64,000 nt of DNA from assembly GCF_023499255.1 (NCBI RefSeq), contig NZ_CP092183.1, forward strand, positions 3,840,501 to 3,904,500, given 5' to 3'. Shown piece by piece: positions 9,566 through 20,741 of the stretch (within the stretch, counting starts at the first letter, position 1; each line of letters starts with the position of its first letter). The notes beneath the pieces are model-generated. The model saw only the letters and a program-made list of their open reading frames with translations. It did no database searches and was not told the DNA's origin. The position numbers and the translations under genes were made by a program. Source of the DNA: Couchioplanes caeruleus (GTDB lineage: Bacteria; Actinomycetota; Actinomycetes; Mycobacteriales; Micromonosporaceae).

Positions 9566-10543
9566 TCAGTCCGTTCGTGGGTGGCGGTGGGGTGGTCGGA
9601 CGGGGTGCACGGCCCACAACGCGGCCTCCGTACGCGACGCCGCGCCGGTCTTGCGCAGCAGGTTGGAGACGTGCACGGTGACCGTGCGCACCGAGATGCC
9701 CAGGGCGCCGGCGATCTGCTTGTTGGACCTGCCCTCCGCCAGGCAGCCGAGGACCTCCCGCTCGCGTGCGGTCAGCTCCACCGGCTCGCGCAACTCCCCG
9801 GTGAGCTGCTCCGGGTCGCCGGCCACGGCCAGCAGCTCGGTCAGCCGGTACGGGTTGCCGCCCGTCCGCCGCCACGCCGCCTCCGCGACCTCCCGCGACG
9901 GGCTGCTCCCGCCGTACACGTGGTCGAGGATCTTCTGCACGTCGCCCGCGCAGAGCGGGCCCAGATGGCGCCGCACCGCGCCCGGGGACCCGGCGAGCCG
10001 TTCCAGCGTGCGTACCGTCAGGGCCGGGTTGACGGCCGCTTCCGGCGGCCGCGACGTGACCAGCAGCAGCGCGGGAAGGTCCGCGCCGGCCAGCTCGGCG
10101 ATCAGGTTCAGGCTGGCCGGGTCCAGCGCGTGCAGATCCTCGACCACGAGGACGGCGGGACGGCCGCCGACCAGACCCCGCACGGTGGTGACGGCCAGGC
10201 GCAGCAGCGCATCGGGTGTGTACCGCTCCCGGGGGACATCCGGGTCCTGCGCCAGCCACGCCAGCGCGTCCGGCGGCACGGGCAGGTCCGGGCGCGGGCC
10301 GATGGTCGCGAGCACCGCGGCCAGCCAGTCGTACGGCGCGGGCGAGTGCAGCCGCGCCGAACCGGCCAGCGTCACCTCCGGGGTCGCGACCTGCACCGCG
10401 GCGGCCGCGAGCGTGCTCTTCCCGGTGCCGGGCAGCCCCGTGACGACGGCGGGAACGCATCGACCGCCGCCGCGCGCCCGCTCCCAGGCGTGCCGCAGCT
10501 CCTCCAGCGCGACCGCCCGGCCCACCATCGGTACCGGCATCAC
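9566..10543 (-). CDS. AAA-ATPase/LuxR-type regulator, short LAL-like
   Basis: 325 residues. The N-terminal half is a small P-loop ATPase: Walker A GLPGTGKST and Walker B AVLVVEDLHALD. The C-terminus is a LuxR DNA-binding domain (LTAREREVLGCLAEGRSNKQIAGALGIS...). Classical LAL regulators are about 900 residues, so the large sensor/TPR middle is missing here. ATG 10543 and 10540 are adjacent possible starts. It is divergent from the PP2C gene at 10637. The shared upstream region contains two overlapping palindromes at 10552-10568 that are good candidates for its own operator. Confidence 0.87.
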   Translation of the reverse strand: MMPVPMVGRAVALEELRHAWERARGGGRCVPAVVTGLPGTGKSTLAAAAVQVATPEVTLAGSARLHSPAPYDWLAAVLATIGPRPDLPVPPDALAWLAQDPDVPRERYTPDALLRLAVTTVRGLVGGRPAVLVVEDLHALDPASLNLIAELAGADLPALLLVTSRPPEAAVNPALTVRTLERLAGSPGAVRRHLGPLCAGDVQKILDHVYGGSSPSREVAEAAWRRTGGNPYRLTELLAVAGDPEQLTGELREPVELTAREREVLGCLAEGRSNKQIAGALGISVRTVTVHVSNLLRKTGAASRTEAALWAVHPVRPPHRHPRTD

Positions 10544-10551
10544 CGCTCAAC

Positions 10552-10568
10552 ACTACGTAGTACGTACT
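10552..10568. promoter_or_regulatory. Two overlapping 10-bp palindromes in the divergent promoter region
   Basis: ACTACGTAGT (10552-10561) and AGTACGTACT (10559-10568) are each perfect palindromes sharing three bases. The segment is strikingly AT-richer than its surroundings. It lies 9 bp upstream of the LuxR-type gene's start and about 70 bp upstream of the PP2C gene. A likely operator or promoter element; which protein binds is unknown. Confidence 0.5.
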
Positions 10569-10590
10569 ACAGACATGCCCGCCGCCCTTT

Positions 10591-10652
10591 GGCAGTCTTG
10601 TCGCATGACCTTCGTGCAACACGGCAGTCTTGTGTCATGAGCTTCGTGCTAC
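10591..10652 (+). repeat. 32-bp tandem duplication across the PP2C start codon, creating an 11-codon upstream ORF
   Basis: Two 30-base copies (10591-10620 and 10623-10652) match at 26 of 30 positions with a 32-bp period. Each contains an ATG followed by TTCGTG. The first ATG (10605) opens an 11-residue peptide (MTFVQHGSLVS) whose TGA overlaps the real ATG at 10637 as ATGA. The upstream ORF could couple translation to the phosphatase gene. Confidence 0.75.
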
Positions 10653-11374
10653 GCGCGGTCGCCGCCTCCGATCAAGGGCTGGTCCGGTCCAACAACGAGG
10701 ACGCGGTCTTCGTCGGCGAGCGGCTGCTCGTGGTGGCCGACGGCATGGGCGGCCTGCCCGCAGGCGAGCTGGCCAGCGACATCCTGGTGAAGGCGGTCGC
10801 CGTCGTCGACGACATGCCCGACTCGGGCGAGCCGCTGCAGGACCTGGTCGCCGCCCTCGGCACCGCCAACCAGGGCATCGAGGAGGCGGTCGCCGCCGAC
10901 GACGCCCGCGACGGCATGGGTACGACGGTCACGGCGCTGCTGCTGACCGGCGACCGCGTGGCGGCGCTCAACGTCGGCGACTCCCGCTGCTACCTGCTGC
11001 GCGACGGGACGCTGACCCAGCTCACCCGCGACGACACGTACGTGCAGGCGCTGGTCGACCAGGGCGTCCTGACCCCCGACGACGCCCGCCGGCACCCGCA
11101 GCGCGCGCTGGTCACCCAGGCGGTGCAGGGCGGGCCGTTCCGCCCGGCGGGCCGGATGATCCCGGTACGGGCACAGGACCGGTTCCTGCTGTGCAGCGAC
11201 GGCCTGAGCGACTACGTGGACGACGAGGTGATCGCCACGACGCTGCGCTCGTACGCGGATCGGCAGGTGTGCGCGGCGGAGCTGATCGCCCGTACGCTCG
11301 AGGCCGGCGCACCGGACAACGTCACCGTGATCGTCGCCGACGTGGAGGCCATCGTCGCGGATGTGGAGGCCTGA
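10637..11374 (+). CDS. PP2C-family Ser/Thr protein phosphatase
   Basis: 245 residues, soluble, matching the catalytic domain of PstP/Stp-type PP2C phosphatases. Metal and active-site motifs are intact: RSNNEDAVF near the N-terminus, VADGMGG, GDSRCYLLRDG, a late SDGLSDYV and APDNVTVIVADV. There is no membrane segment, unlike PstP, so this is a cytosolic type that could reverse Pkn-type phosphorylation. ATG 10637 is chosen because the family begins with a residue pattern like FVLRAVAASDQGLVR directly after it. The last codons are a 21-bp tandem duplication giving a doubled IVADVEA ending. The GNAT gene follows six bases later. Confidence 0.92.
   Translation: MSFVLRAVAASDQGLVRSNNEDAVFVGERLLVVADGMGGLPAGELASDILVKAVAVVDDMPDSGEPLQDLVAALGTANQGIEEAVAADDARDGMGTTVTALLLTGDRVAALNVGDSRCYLLRDGTLTQLTRDDTYVQALVDQGVLTPDDARRHPQRALVTQAVQGGPFRPAGRMIPVRAQDRFLLCSDGLSDYVDDEVIATTLRSYADRQVCAAELIARTLEAGAPDNVTVIVADVEAIVADVEA
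11330..11371 (+). repeat. 21-bp tandem duplication at the 3' end of the PP2C gene
   Basis: 11330-11350 and 11351-11371 differ at two positions and both encode IVADVEA. It adds seven residues in frame immediately before the stop. Confidence 0.8.
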
Positions 11375-11380
11375 GCCGGA

Positions 11381-11923
11381 GTGCTCCTGACAACCGACCG
11401 GCTGGTGCTGCGCAGATTCCGCCTGGAGGACGCGGCGGCGCTGGCTGCGTACCGGTCGATCCCGGAGGTCGCGCGCTACCAGTCCTGGTCCGCGCCGTAC
11501 TCGCTGGACAAGGCCCGCTACTCGGTCCAGACCATGGTCGCGGCCGACCCGGCGATGCCCGGCTGGTTCCAGTACGCCGTCGAGCTGGCCGGCGATGCCA
11601 CGCTGATCGGCGACGTCGGCGTGAATCTGGCGGACAACCTGATGCAGGCCGAGATCGGCTACACGCTGCGTCCGGACCACCAGGGCCACGGGTACGCGAC
11701 CGAGGCGGTGCGCGCGGTGCTCGACCACCTGTTCCGGGACCGGCAGCTGCACCGGGTCTCGGCGGAGTGCGACGCCCGCAACGTACGGTCGGCGCAGCTG
11801 CTGGAACGGGTCGGCTTCACCCGGGAGGGACTGCGCCGGCAGCACACGTGGATCAAGCACGAGTGGACGGACGACCTCCTGTACGGGCTCCTCGCGGACG
11901 AATGGCCGCCCCGCTCCGGGTGA
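11381..11923 (+). CDS. GNAT acetyltransferase, RimJ/RimL-like
   Basis: 180 residues from GTG 11381, six bases after the phosphatase stop. The start LTTDRLVLRRFRLEDAAAL is the usual opening of RimJ/RimL-type acetyltransferases. The acetyl-CoA loop is seen as RPDHQGHGYATEAV and the late NVRSAQLLERVGFTREG motif is typical. It probably N-acetylates a protein N-terminus or a small amine; the substrate is unknown. Its stop codon lies inside the first unit of a minisatellite that fills the following gap. Confidence 0.85.
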   Translation: MLLTTDRLVLRRFRLEDAAALAAYRSIPEVARYQSWSAPYSLDKARYSVQTMVAADPAMPGWFQYAVELAGDATLIGDVGVNLADNLMQAEIGYTLRPDHQGHGYATEAVRAVLDHLFRDRQLHRVSAECDARNVRSAQLLERVGFTREGLRRQHTWIKHEWTDDLLYGLLADEWPPRSG

Positions 11924-12130
11924 GCGGTGACCCGGCAGGGTGGCCGGGTTCAGACCGGGTGAGCGGTGGCCAGGCAGGGTGGCCGGCTTTCGGACCGGGG
12001 TGGTCCGGCGGGATGGGCGGCTTTCGGCCCGGGTGAGTGGTGGCCCGGCTGGGGGGCCGGGTTCGGACCGGGTGAGCGCTGTCTTTGCTCGGTGGCCGGG
12101 TTTCCGGACCGGGTGCCCGGTGGGCCGCCC
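11918..12130. repeat. Degenerate tandem repeat, about 39-41 bp unit
   Basis: Five to six imperfect units each begin GGGTGAGCGGTG or a close variant and end in GGCCGGGTTCGGACC-like sequence. The first unit overlaps the GNAT stop. The 309-bp gap between 11924 and 12232 holds only this repeat and a short leader with the VOC ribosome site (AAAGGAG near 12220). Confidence 0.75.
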
Positions 12131-12232
12131 GCCGTTGTCCACAGGCCTGGCCGGACGATCCCCGAGGGCCTTGCGCGAGCGCTATGGTGCGAGGGTTCCA
12201 TCGGCACGCTGACCTCGGCAAAGGAGCCGGTC

Positions 12233-12649
12233 ATGACCGTCCGCCTCAACCCGTACATCGCTTTCACCGACGGCAACGCCCGCGAGGCCATGGAGTTCTA
12301 CGAGTCCGTCTTCGGTGGCACCCTCACCATGAACACGTTCGGCGACTTCGGCGCGCCGGACCCCGCCCTCGCCGACAAGATCATGCACGCCATGCTCGAG
12401 ACCGGCGACGGCCTCGCGCTCATGGCCTCCGACCCGCCACCGGAGATGCCGGTGCAGCCGGGCAGCAGCATCTCCATCAGCCTCAGCGGCGACGACGCGG
12501 AGCGGCTCCACGGGTACTGGGCCAAGCTCTCCGACGGCGGCACCGTGATGGTGCCGCTGGAGAAGCAGATGTGGGGCGACGAGTTCGGCACGTGCCGCGA
12601 CCGGTTCGGCGTCGAGTGGATGGTCAACATCAGCTCACCGCAGACGTAG
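12233..12649 (+). CDS. VOC (glyoxalase/PhnB-like) family protein
   Basis: 138 residues. The pattern NPYIAFTDGNAREAMEFYESVFGG is the opening of PhnB-like VOC proteins, and the end DRFGVEWMVNIS is the second characteristic strand. These proteins fold as paired beta-alpha-beta-beta-beta units; many are metal enzymes, others bind small molecules. Function cannot be narrowed further. ATG 12233 is preceded by a good ribosome site (AAAGGAG) at 9-bp spacing; the longer open frame to 11966 is made of repeat sequence. Confidence 0.88.
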   Translation: MTVRLNPYIAFTDGNAREAMEFYESVFGGTLTMNTFGDFGAPDPALADKIMHAMLETGDGLALMASDPPPEMPVQPGSSISISLSGDDAERLHGYWAKLSDGGTVMVPLEKQMWGDEFGTCRDRFGVEWMVNISSPQT

Positions 12650-12659
12650 GCCCGGCACG

Positions 12660-12800
12660 GTCGCCGGTCAGGGCGCCGGCCAGTGGGGAGCGGCCGGGAT
12701 GGGCCGGGGGAGCGCCGGGTAGGCCGGGGTGGGCCGGGGAGCGCCGGGTGGGCCGGGGAGCGCCGGGTAGGCCGGGGTGGGCCGGGTGGGAGCGGGGGAC
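12660..12800. repeat. G-rich degenerate repeats (GGCCGGGGAGCGCCGGGT-like)
   Basis: Several short alternating units of GGCCGGGG-AGCGCCGGGT(A/G) and GGCCGGGGTG follow directly after the VOC gene. It is strongly G-biased on the plus strand. No gene is supported in the 671-bp gap 12650-13320, which holds this block, the 51-bp repeat and short ACGGGT runs (13215-13270). Confidence 0.7.
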
Positions 12801-12982
12801 CGGCGCGGTCACGGGCGGGTGTCAGCCGGGCCAGGTTCCGGCCGCGCCGACGTGAGGCGGCGTGCGTCCCGAGGACTGGATTGCGTGTCCGGCCTGCCTG
12901 CCTGCCTGCCGGTCGCCGACGCGAGCTTTGGTGCCGGCCGCGGGAAGCGCCGCCTCCGCCTCCGCCGCCCTCGGTCCGGGCC

Positions 12983-13115
12983 GTGCGTTGGCGTGGTTGC
13001 GCGGCGCGTCTGGTCGCTCCGCCGGTCGGGGCGGTGCGTTGGCGTGGTTGCGCGCTGTGTCTGGTCGCTCCGCCGGTCGGGGCGGTGCGCTTGCGTGGTT
13101 GCGCGCTGGTTCGGT
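12983..13115. repeat. 51-bp tandem repeat, about 2.6 copies
   Basis: The phrase GTGCGTTGGCGTGGTTGCGC recurs at 12983 and 13034, and with one change at 13085, giving an exact 51-bp period with near-identical intervening sequence. The period is a multiple of three, so long shadow reading frames run through it in several frames. I regard it as non-coding. Confidence 0.85.
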
Positions 13116-13275
13116 CGCGCGCCGCGTTGCTGGTTGCGCTCGCCGGTCCGGTCGCGCCCGCTGGTCCGGTCCCGCGCTCCGCGCGAGACACGCCCGCTGG
13201 GCCCGCCGCCGTGACGCCCACGCGCACGGGCACGCCCACGCGCACGGGCACGGGTACGGGTACGGGTACGGCAAA

Positions 13276-13300
13276 GCGGGCGCCCCGCAGGAGCGCCCGC
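13276..13300 (-). terminator. Terminator of the glgE-treS-mak-glgB cluster
   Basis: Perfect 8-bp stem GCGGGCGC/GCGCCCGC with a 9-base loop, 20 bases past the glgB stop. On the minus strand it is followed by TTTGCC, a short T-run. Confidence 0.65.
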
Positions 13301-13320
13301 TCGAGACAACCGGCCGGATC

Positions 13321-15486
13321 TCAGCCCTCGAACCGCAACCAGACCGCGCCCAGCGGCGGCACGCGCAGCGACGCCGAGGCGTTCAGGCCGTGCCACGGGA
13401 CGTCTTCGGCGTGCACCTCGCCCAGGTTGCCCACGCCGGATCCGCCGTACAGGGTGCTGTCGGTGTTGATGACCTCGTGCCACACGCCTGCTCGGGGGAG
13501 GCCGATGCGGTAGCCCTCGTGCGGGACGGCCGCGAAGTTGACGATGCAGGCGAGGGTGTCGCCGTTGGGGGCGAACCGCAGGAACGAGAACGTGTTGTGC
13601 TGGGAGTCCTCGGAGGTGATCCAGCGGAAGCCGCTCGGGTTCGTGTCCTGGGTCCAGATGGCCGGGGTCTCGCGGTAGGTGCGGTTGAGGTCCTTGACGA
13701 GGCGGTGGATGCCGCCGCCGCGGGACTCGTCGGCGAGCAGGTTCCAGTCGAGGCCGCGTTCCTCGCTCCACTCGCGTTCGTCGCCCATCTCGGCGCCCAT
13801 GAAGATGAGCTGCTTGCCGGTGAACGCCCACATGAAGCCGAGCAGCGCCCGGGTGTTGGCGAGCTTCTGCCAGAGGTCGCCGGGCATCTTGCCGGTGAGC
13901 GAGCCCTTGCCGTGCACGACCTCGTCGTGGCTGATCGGCAGGATGTAGTTCTCGCTCCAGGCGTACACGGTGGCGAAGGTCATCTGGTGGTGGTGCCACT
14001 GGCGGTAGACGGGCTCCTTCTCCATGTACGACAGGGTGTCGTTCATCCAGCCCATGTTCCATTTGAAGCCGAAGCCCAGCCCGCCCAGGTGGGTGGGGCG
14101 GGTGACGCCCGGCCACGCGGTGGACTCCTCGGCAATGGTCATCACGCCGGGGTTGTTCTTGTAGACGGTCGCGTTCATCTCCTGCAGGAAGCTGATCGCG
14201 TCGAGGTTCTCGCGGCCGCCGTACTGGTTGGGCGTCCACTCGCCGTCCTTGCGGGAGTAGTCCAGGTACAGCATGGACGCGACCGCGTCGACCCGCAGGC
14301 CGTCGGCGTGGAACTCCTCGCACCAGTAGAGGGCGTTCGCGACCAGGAAGTTGCGGACCTCGCGGCGGCCGAAGTCGAAGACGTACGTGCCCCAGTCGGG
14401 GTGTTCGCCGCGGCGCCAGTCGCCGTGCTCGTAGAGCGGGGTGCCGTCGAAGCGTGCGAGGGCGAACTCGTCCTTGGGGAAGTGGGCCGGGACCCAGTCG
14501 AGGATCACGCCGATGCCGGCCTGGTGCAGCTTGTCGACCAGGTGGCGGAACTCGTCGGGCGTGCCGAAGCGCGACGTCGGCGCGAAGTAACCGGTGACCT
14601 GGTAACCCCACGAGCCGCCGAACGGGTGCTCCATCACCGGCATCAGCTCGACGTGGGTGAAGCCCGTCTCGAGGACGTACTCGACGAGCTGGTCGGCGAG
14701 CTCGGTGTACGACAGGCCGGGCCGCCACGAGCCGAGGTGCACCTCGTAGGCGCTCATCGGTTCCTGGTGCCACTCGCGGGTGGCCCGCTCGGCCATCCAG
14801 TCGCCGTCCTGCCACTCGTACGCGGACTCGTAGACGACCGACGCCGTGGCCGGCGGCACCTCGGTGTGCTGGGCCATCGGGTCGGCCTTCTCGCGCCACA
14901 CGCCGTCGCGGCCGAGGATCTTGTACTTGTACTTGGTGCCGGCCGCGGCGCCCGGGATGTAGAGCTCCCAGACGCCGCTGCTGCCGAGCGAGCGCATCGG
15001 CCAGCCGTCGTACGGGCCCCAGCCCGAGAAGTCGCCGATGACCTGCACGCCGCGCGCGGCCGGCGCCCACACCGCGAACGCCACGCCGTCGCCGCGGGGG
15101 TGCGCCCCGAGCACCGTCCACAGCTTCTCGTGCCGGCCCTCGCCGATCAGGTGCAGGTCCAGCTCACCCAGCGTGGGCAGGTGCCGGTACGGGTCGTCGC
15201 AGACGGTGCCGTCCACGTCGATCCGGTAGTCGAGCACGGTCCCGGGCAGCTCGGCGGCGAAGATGCCGTCGGGGTGCACCTGCGTCATCTCCGTACGCTC
15301 GTCGCCGACCACCACCGCGACCGACTTCGCGCCCTTGCGCATCGTGCGCACGACCGTGTGGTCCCCCGTGGGGTGCGCGCCCAGCAGCGAGTGCGGGTCG
15401 TGGGTGTCGCCGGAGATCACGGCGTGCATGAGCCGCTGGTCGCCGCCCCCGACCGGGGACGGCGCTGGCGTGGTCTGGCCGATCAT
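13321..15486 (-). CDS. glgB: 1,4-alpha-glucan branching enzyme GlgB
   Basis: 721 residues, a normal length for actinobacterial GlgB. An N-terminal beta-sandwich ([11 protein letters not shown]) precedes a second CBM48-type domain ([18 protein letters not shown]) and a GH13 barrel. Visible GH13 regions include [36 protein letters not shown] (nucleophile Asp), the EEST segment (acid Glu) and [13 protein letters not shown]. It introduces alpha-1,6 branches into the glucan made by GlgE. It is the last gene of the cluster, 21 bases after the maltokinase stop. The end of the protein (GAVWLRFEG) matches the family C-terminus. Confidence 0.96.
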   Translation of the reverse strand: MIGQTTPAPSPVGGGDQRLMHAVISGDTHDPHSLLGAHPTGDHTVVRTMRKGAKSVAVVVGDERTEMTQVHPDGIFAAELPGTVLDYRIDVDGTVCDDPYRHLPTLGELDLHLIGEGRHEKLWTVLGAHPRGDGVAFAVWAPAARGVQVIGDFSGWGPYDGWPMRSLGSSGVWELYIPGAAAGTKYKYKILGRDGVWREKADPMAQHTEVPPATASVVYESAYEWQDGDWMAERATREWHQEPMSAYEVHLGSWRPGLSYTELADQLVEYVLETGFTHVELMPVMEHPFGGSWGYQVTGYFAPTSRFGTPDEFRHLVDKLHQAGIGVILDWVPAHFPKDEFALARFDGTPLYEHGDWRRGEHPDWGTYVFDFGRREVRNFLVANALYWCEEFHADGLRVDAVASMLYLDYSRKDGEWTPNQYGGRENLDAISFLQEMNATVYKNNPGVMTIAEESTAWPGVTRPTHLGGLGFGFKWNMGWMNDTLSYMEKEPVYRQWHHHQMTFATVYAWSENYILPISHDEVVHGKGSLTGKMPGDLWQKLANTRALLGFMWAFTGKQLIFMGAEMGDEREWSEERGLDWNLLADESRGGGIHRLVKDLNRTYRETPAIWTQDTNPSGFRWITSEDSQHNTFSFLRFAPNGDTLACIVNFAAVPHEGYRIGLPRAGVWHEVINTDSTLYGGSGVGNLGEVHAEDVPWHGLNASASLRVPPLGAVWLRFEG

Positions 15487-15507
15487 GTGGATCTGTCCTC
15501 CGGGGTG

Positions 15508-16814
15508 TCAGCCGACGAGCCGGGCGATGGACCGCAGCGGGATCCGCAGCCATCCGGGCCGGTGCCGGGCCTCGTATGCGGCCTCGTAGACCGCCTTGTC
15601 CAGCTCGTACGCCGCGAGCAGCGCCGCATGCTCGCGCGGGTCGGCGCCCGCGGCCGCCGCGTACCCGTCGCAGAACGAGGCGCGGTTGCGGTCGACCCAC
15701 TCGCGGGCCCGCGCGGACAGGTGCTCGTCGTCGCCCTGGTCGACGAGCAGCTGGTACGCGGCGTACTCGTAGCTGCGCAGCACGCCGGCGACGTCGCGCA
15801 GCGGCGAGTCCGGCAGCCGGCGCTCGTCCAGCGGCTGGCCGGGCTCACCCTCGAAGTCGATGAGCAGCCACGCCTGCGGGGTGCGCAGGACCTGGCCGAG
15901 GTGCAGGTCGCCGTGGACGCGCTGCACGGTCACCTGTTCGCCGGTGAGCTTGCGGAACCGCTCCTCGATCACCGGCACGTACTCGCGCAGCTCGGGCACG
16001 CCCGCCGCGGCGGAGTTCAGCCGCGCCACCACCGCGTCGACCGGGAACGGCGAGGGGCCGCTGCCCAGCTCCTCGGCGAGGGTGCGGTGCACCGACGCGA
16101 CGGCCTCGCCCAGCCGGTACGACTCGCCGGCGAAGTCGCCGCCCATCTCGTCGGCGCGCAGGTCGGGGTCGGCGAACAGGTCCCGGGCGCTGGCCGTGGC
16201 CATCGCCCACCCCTCGGCGGAGTTGGCGGCGTACGCGGTGACCATGCCGAGCGGGCACGGCTCGCCGTCCGAGGCGGTCTCGAACGAGCCGAGCAGCCGG
16301 GCCACGTGCGCGTTGCCGGCGCGGCCGAGCACCCGGTTGAGCTCGATGTCGGGGTTGATGCCGCAGTCCACCCGCCGGAAGATCTTGAGGATCGCCTGCT
16401 CCTCGAAGATCACGCTGGTGTTGCTCTGCTCGGCGTCGAAGACCCGCGGCCCCGCGTCCAGCGGCAGCACGGCGTCCGGCTCGCGGGTGAAGACGATGTC
16501 GCCCCGGGTCTGCGACGAGTCGATGAGGCTCAGCAGGAAGCGGGCCGCGCCGGCGTCGTACAGCGCGTCGTAGCCGGTGCGGTCGCCGTCGGTGCCGATG
16601 GTGGCCACCGTGCTGTACTCCGAGATAGGCCCGTCGTTCCACGCCACGACGACCTGGTAGCGCTCGGTGCTGCCGTCCTCGTACGCGGCGTCGACGAGCA
16701 TCAGGTCCATGTCGTCGCGCAGCGGGGTCACCGAGGACGGCTCGGCGGAGACCAGGGTGCGGCTGCGGCCGGCGTACCAGCGTTGCTGGGGCAGCCATTC
16801 GGCGAAGGGCAGCG

Positions 16815-16818
<4 letters not shown>
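15508..16818 (-). CDS. mak: Maltokinase (Mak/Pep2)
   Basis: 436 residues. The opening [17 protein letters not shown] is characteristic of actinobacterial maltokinases, and the kinase core shows [10 protein letters not shown] (catalytic loop) and LIDFEGEP (metal-binding Asp). The enzyme phosphorylates maltose with ATP to give maltose-1-phosphate, the GlgE substrate. ATG 16818 overlaps the treS stop (ATGA), implying translational coupling with the enzyme that supplies its maltose. The open frame continues upstream to 17271 inside treS, but similarity starts at this ATG. Confidence 0.95.
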
Positions 16819-18590
<1,772 letters not shown>

Positions 18591-18636
18591 CAGACGTTCA
18601 CCTACCCCACCCCGCAGGAACTGAATCGCATGCGCC

Positions 18637-20604
18637 TCAGCGGCGCGGGTGCACCACGAAGATGTGCGCCGGCTCGACGTACGGGTCGATCCGGACCGCG
18701 TTGTGCTGCCCCCACTCGTACGATGCACCGCTGATCTGGTCCACCACGTCGAAACGCTCGTGCCAGTCCATCCCGAGCGCCGGCATGTCGAGCGTGGTGT
18801 TGCCCCACTGCACGTTCGCCGAGTCGAACGAGCAGATCACCAGAACGGTGTTGCCCGTCTCCGGATCCCGCTTCGACCAGCACAGCAGCTCGCTGTTGTC
18901 GATCTCGTGGAACTCGGTGTTGCGCAGCCAGTGCAGCGCCGGATTCTCCCGCCGGATGGCGTTCAGGCGGGTGATGTACGGCGCCAGCGACCGCCCCGCC
19001 CGTTCCGCGCCGGCCCAGTCCCGCGGCTTGAGCTGGAACTTCTCGTTGTCGATGTACTCCTCGGAGCCCGGCCGCGGCACGTGTTCGAAGAGCTCCAGCC
19101 CGGAGTACATGCCCCAGGACGGCGAGAGCATGCTCGCCAGCACCGTACGGATCTTGAACATCGGCGGGTCGCCGTGCCAGAGGTGCTCCGGCAGGATGTC
19201 CGGCGTGTTCGGCCAGAAGTTCGGGCGCATCCAGTCGATCGAGGACTTGAGCTGGTTCACGTACTCGCGCATCTCCCACGCGGTCGTGCGCCAGGTGAAG
19301 TACGTGTACGACTGGGTGAAGCCGATCCTGCCGAGCCCGTTCATCATCGCCGGGCGGGTGAAGGCCTCGGCGAGGAACAGCACGTCCGGCTCCACCGCCT
19401 TCACCTTGGCGATGCACCACTGCCAGAAGTTCAGCGCCTTGGTGTGCGGGTTGTCCACGCGGAAGATCTTCACGCCCTGCTCGACCCAGTGCAGGACGAT
19501 GCGCAGCACCTCCTCGCGCAGGCCCTTCGGGTCGTTGTCCCAGTTCAGCGGGTAGATGTCCTGGTACTTCTTGGGCGGGTTCTCGGCGTAGGCGATGGTG
19601 CCGTCGGCGCGCGTGGTGAACCACTCCGGGTGCTCGCGGACCCAGGGGTGGTCGGGGGCGGCCTGCAGCGCGAGGTCCATCGCGATCTCCAGGCCGTGCT
19701 CGTTGGCCGTACGGATGAAGGCCCGGAAGTCCTCCAGCGTGCCCAGCTGCGGGTGGATCGCGTCGTGACCGCCCTCGTCGGAGCCGATCGCCCAGGGCGA
19801 GCCGACGTCCTGCGGGCGGGCCACCAGCGTGTTGTTGCGGCCCTTGCGGTTGATCTTGCCGATGGGGTGGATCGGCGGCAGGTACAGCACGTCGAAGCCC
19901 ATCGCGGCGACGGCCGGGATGCGCTCCGCGGCGGTCGCGAAGGTGCCGTGCCTGACCGGGGTGGCGTCGGGCCCGATCTCGGCGCCCTCCGAACGCGGGA
20001 AGAACTCGTACCAGGAGGAGAACAGCGCGCGCTTGCGGTCGACCCAGATCGAATACGACCGGGTCGTGGTCACCAGCTGGCGCACCGGGTTGTGCCAGAG
20101 CAGCGGCTGCAGGTCCAGCGCGGGGGAGACCCGCGAGAACAGCGAGCGGTTGTCGTCGCGCAGCGCCGCGGCGGCCGCGCGCACCCGGTCCTCGTCGCCC
20201 TGCGGCACGATCTTCGCGGCCAGGTCCAGGACCTCGGCGCCCTCGGCCAGGTCGTTGGCGAGGTCCTCCAGGCCCTGCCCGGCACCGATCTTCTTGGTGA
20301 CCGCGTTGTGCCAGGTGAGGTACGGGTCGTCGAACGCCTCGACGGTGAACGTCCAGCGGCCCACCCGGTCCGGCTTGATCACGCCGTGCCACTGGTCCAG
20401 GCCGGGCTCGCCGGGATCGAGCCGGGTGAACGGCTCGGACTCCCCGTCGGGGCCCTGCCATACCACGTTCACGCCGAGCGCGTGGTGGCCTTCCCGATAG
20501 GACACCGCCGAGATCGGCACGAGCTCACCGACCACCGCCTTGGCGGGGTAGCGGCCGCAGGACACGGACGGGGTCACGTCTTCGATGGGAAAGCGACCGG
20601 TCAT
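18637..20604 (-). CDS. glgE: GlgE, alpha-1,4-glucan:maltose-1-phosphate maltosyltransferase
   Basis: 655 residues. The N-terminal domain opening ([22 protein letters not shown]) is typical of GlgE, followed by a helical insert and a GH13_3 barrel: [44 protein letters not shown] (nucleophile Asp) and [12 protein letters not shown] (acid Glu). It extends alpha-1,4-glucans using maltose-1-phosphate. ATG 20604 is preceded by GGTGGAG. Together with treS, mak and glgB it makes the full trehalose-to-branched-glucan route in one cluster; glgE is the first gene and probably carries the promoter (137-bp gap upstream). Confidence 0.96.
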   Translation of the reverse strand: MTGRFPIEDVTPSVSCGRYPAKAVVGELVPISAVSYREGHHALGVNVVWQGPDGESEPFTRLDPGEPGLDQWHGVIKPDRVGRWTFTVEAFDDPYLTWHNAVTKKIGAGQGLEDLANDLAEGAEVLDLAAKIVPQGDEDRVRAAAAALRDDNRSLFSRVSPALDLQPLLWHNPVRQLVTTTRSYSIWVDRKRALFSSWYEFFPRSEGAEIGPDATPVRHGTFATAAERIPAVAAMGFDVLYLPPIHPIGKINRKGRNNTLVARPQDVGSPWAIGSDEGGHDAIHPQLGTLEDFRAFIRTANEHGLEIAMDLALQAAPDHPWVREHPEWFTTRADGTIAYAENPPKKYQDIYPLNWDNDPKGLREEVLRIVLHWVEQGVKIFRVDNPHTKALNFWQWCIAKVKAVEPDVLFLAEAFTRPAMMNGLGRIGFTQSYTYFTWRTTAWEMREYVNQLKSSIDWMRPNFWPNTPDILPEHLWHGDPPMFKIRTVLASMLSPSWGMYSGLELFEHVPRPGSEEYIDNEKFQLKPRDWAGAERAGRSLAPYITRLNAIRRENPALHWLRNTEFHEIDNSELLCWSKRDPETGNTVLVICSFDSANVQWGNTTLDMPALGMDWHERFDVVDQISGASYEWGQHNAVRIDPYVEPAHIFVVHPRR

Positions 20605-20741
20605 GATCTCCACCGTAGTCAGGTAGCGCGGGGGCGGGCTGGCGACGGGCGAAATGCAGCGGCCGTCCTCGCCAGTTTCTCCGCAATGGAGGAACCGCAA
20701 ACGGCCTTGCACCCGGTGCCTCACAACCTACCGGAGCGGCC

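Noticed and set aside
12650..13320. Protein genes within the repeat-rich gap before glgB
   Set aside because: All frames are low complexity and follow the repeat periods; no ribosome site or recognisable fold.
12809..15121. Long antisense open frames across glgB and similar ones elsewhere (for example 3307-6237, 35948-39643, 40932-44966)
   Set aside because: Arg/Gly/Pro-rich shadow products of GC-rich genes on the other strand, without domains or proper starts; the opposite-strand genes carry intact family motifs.
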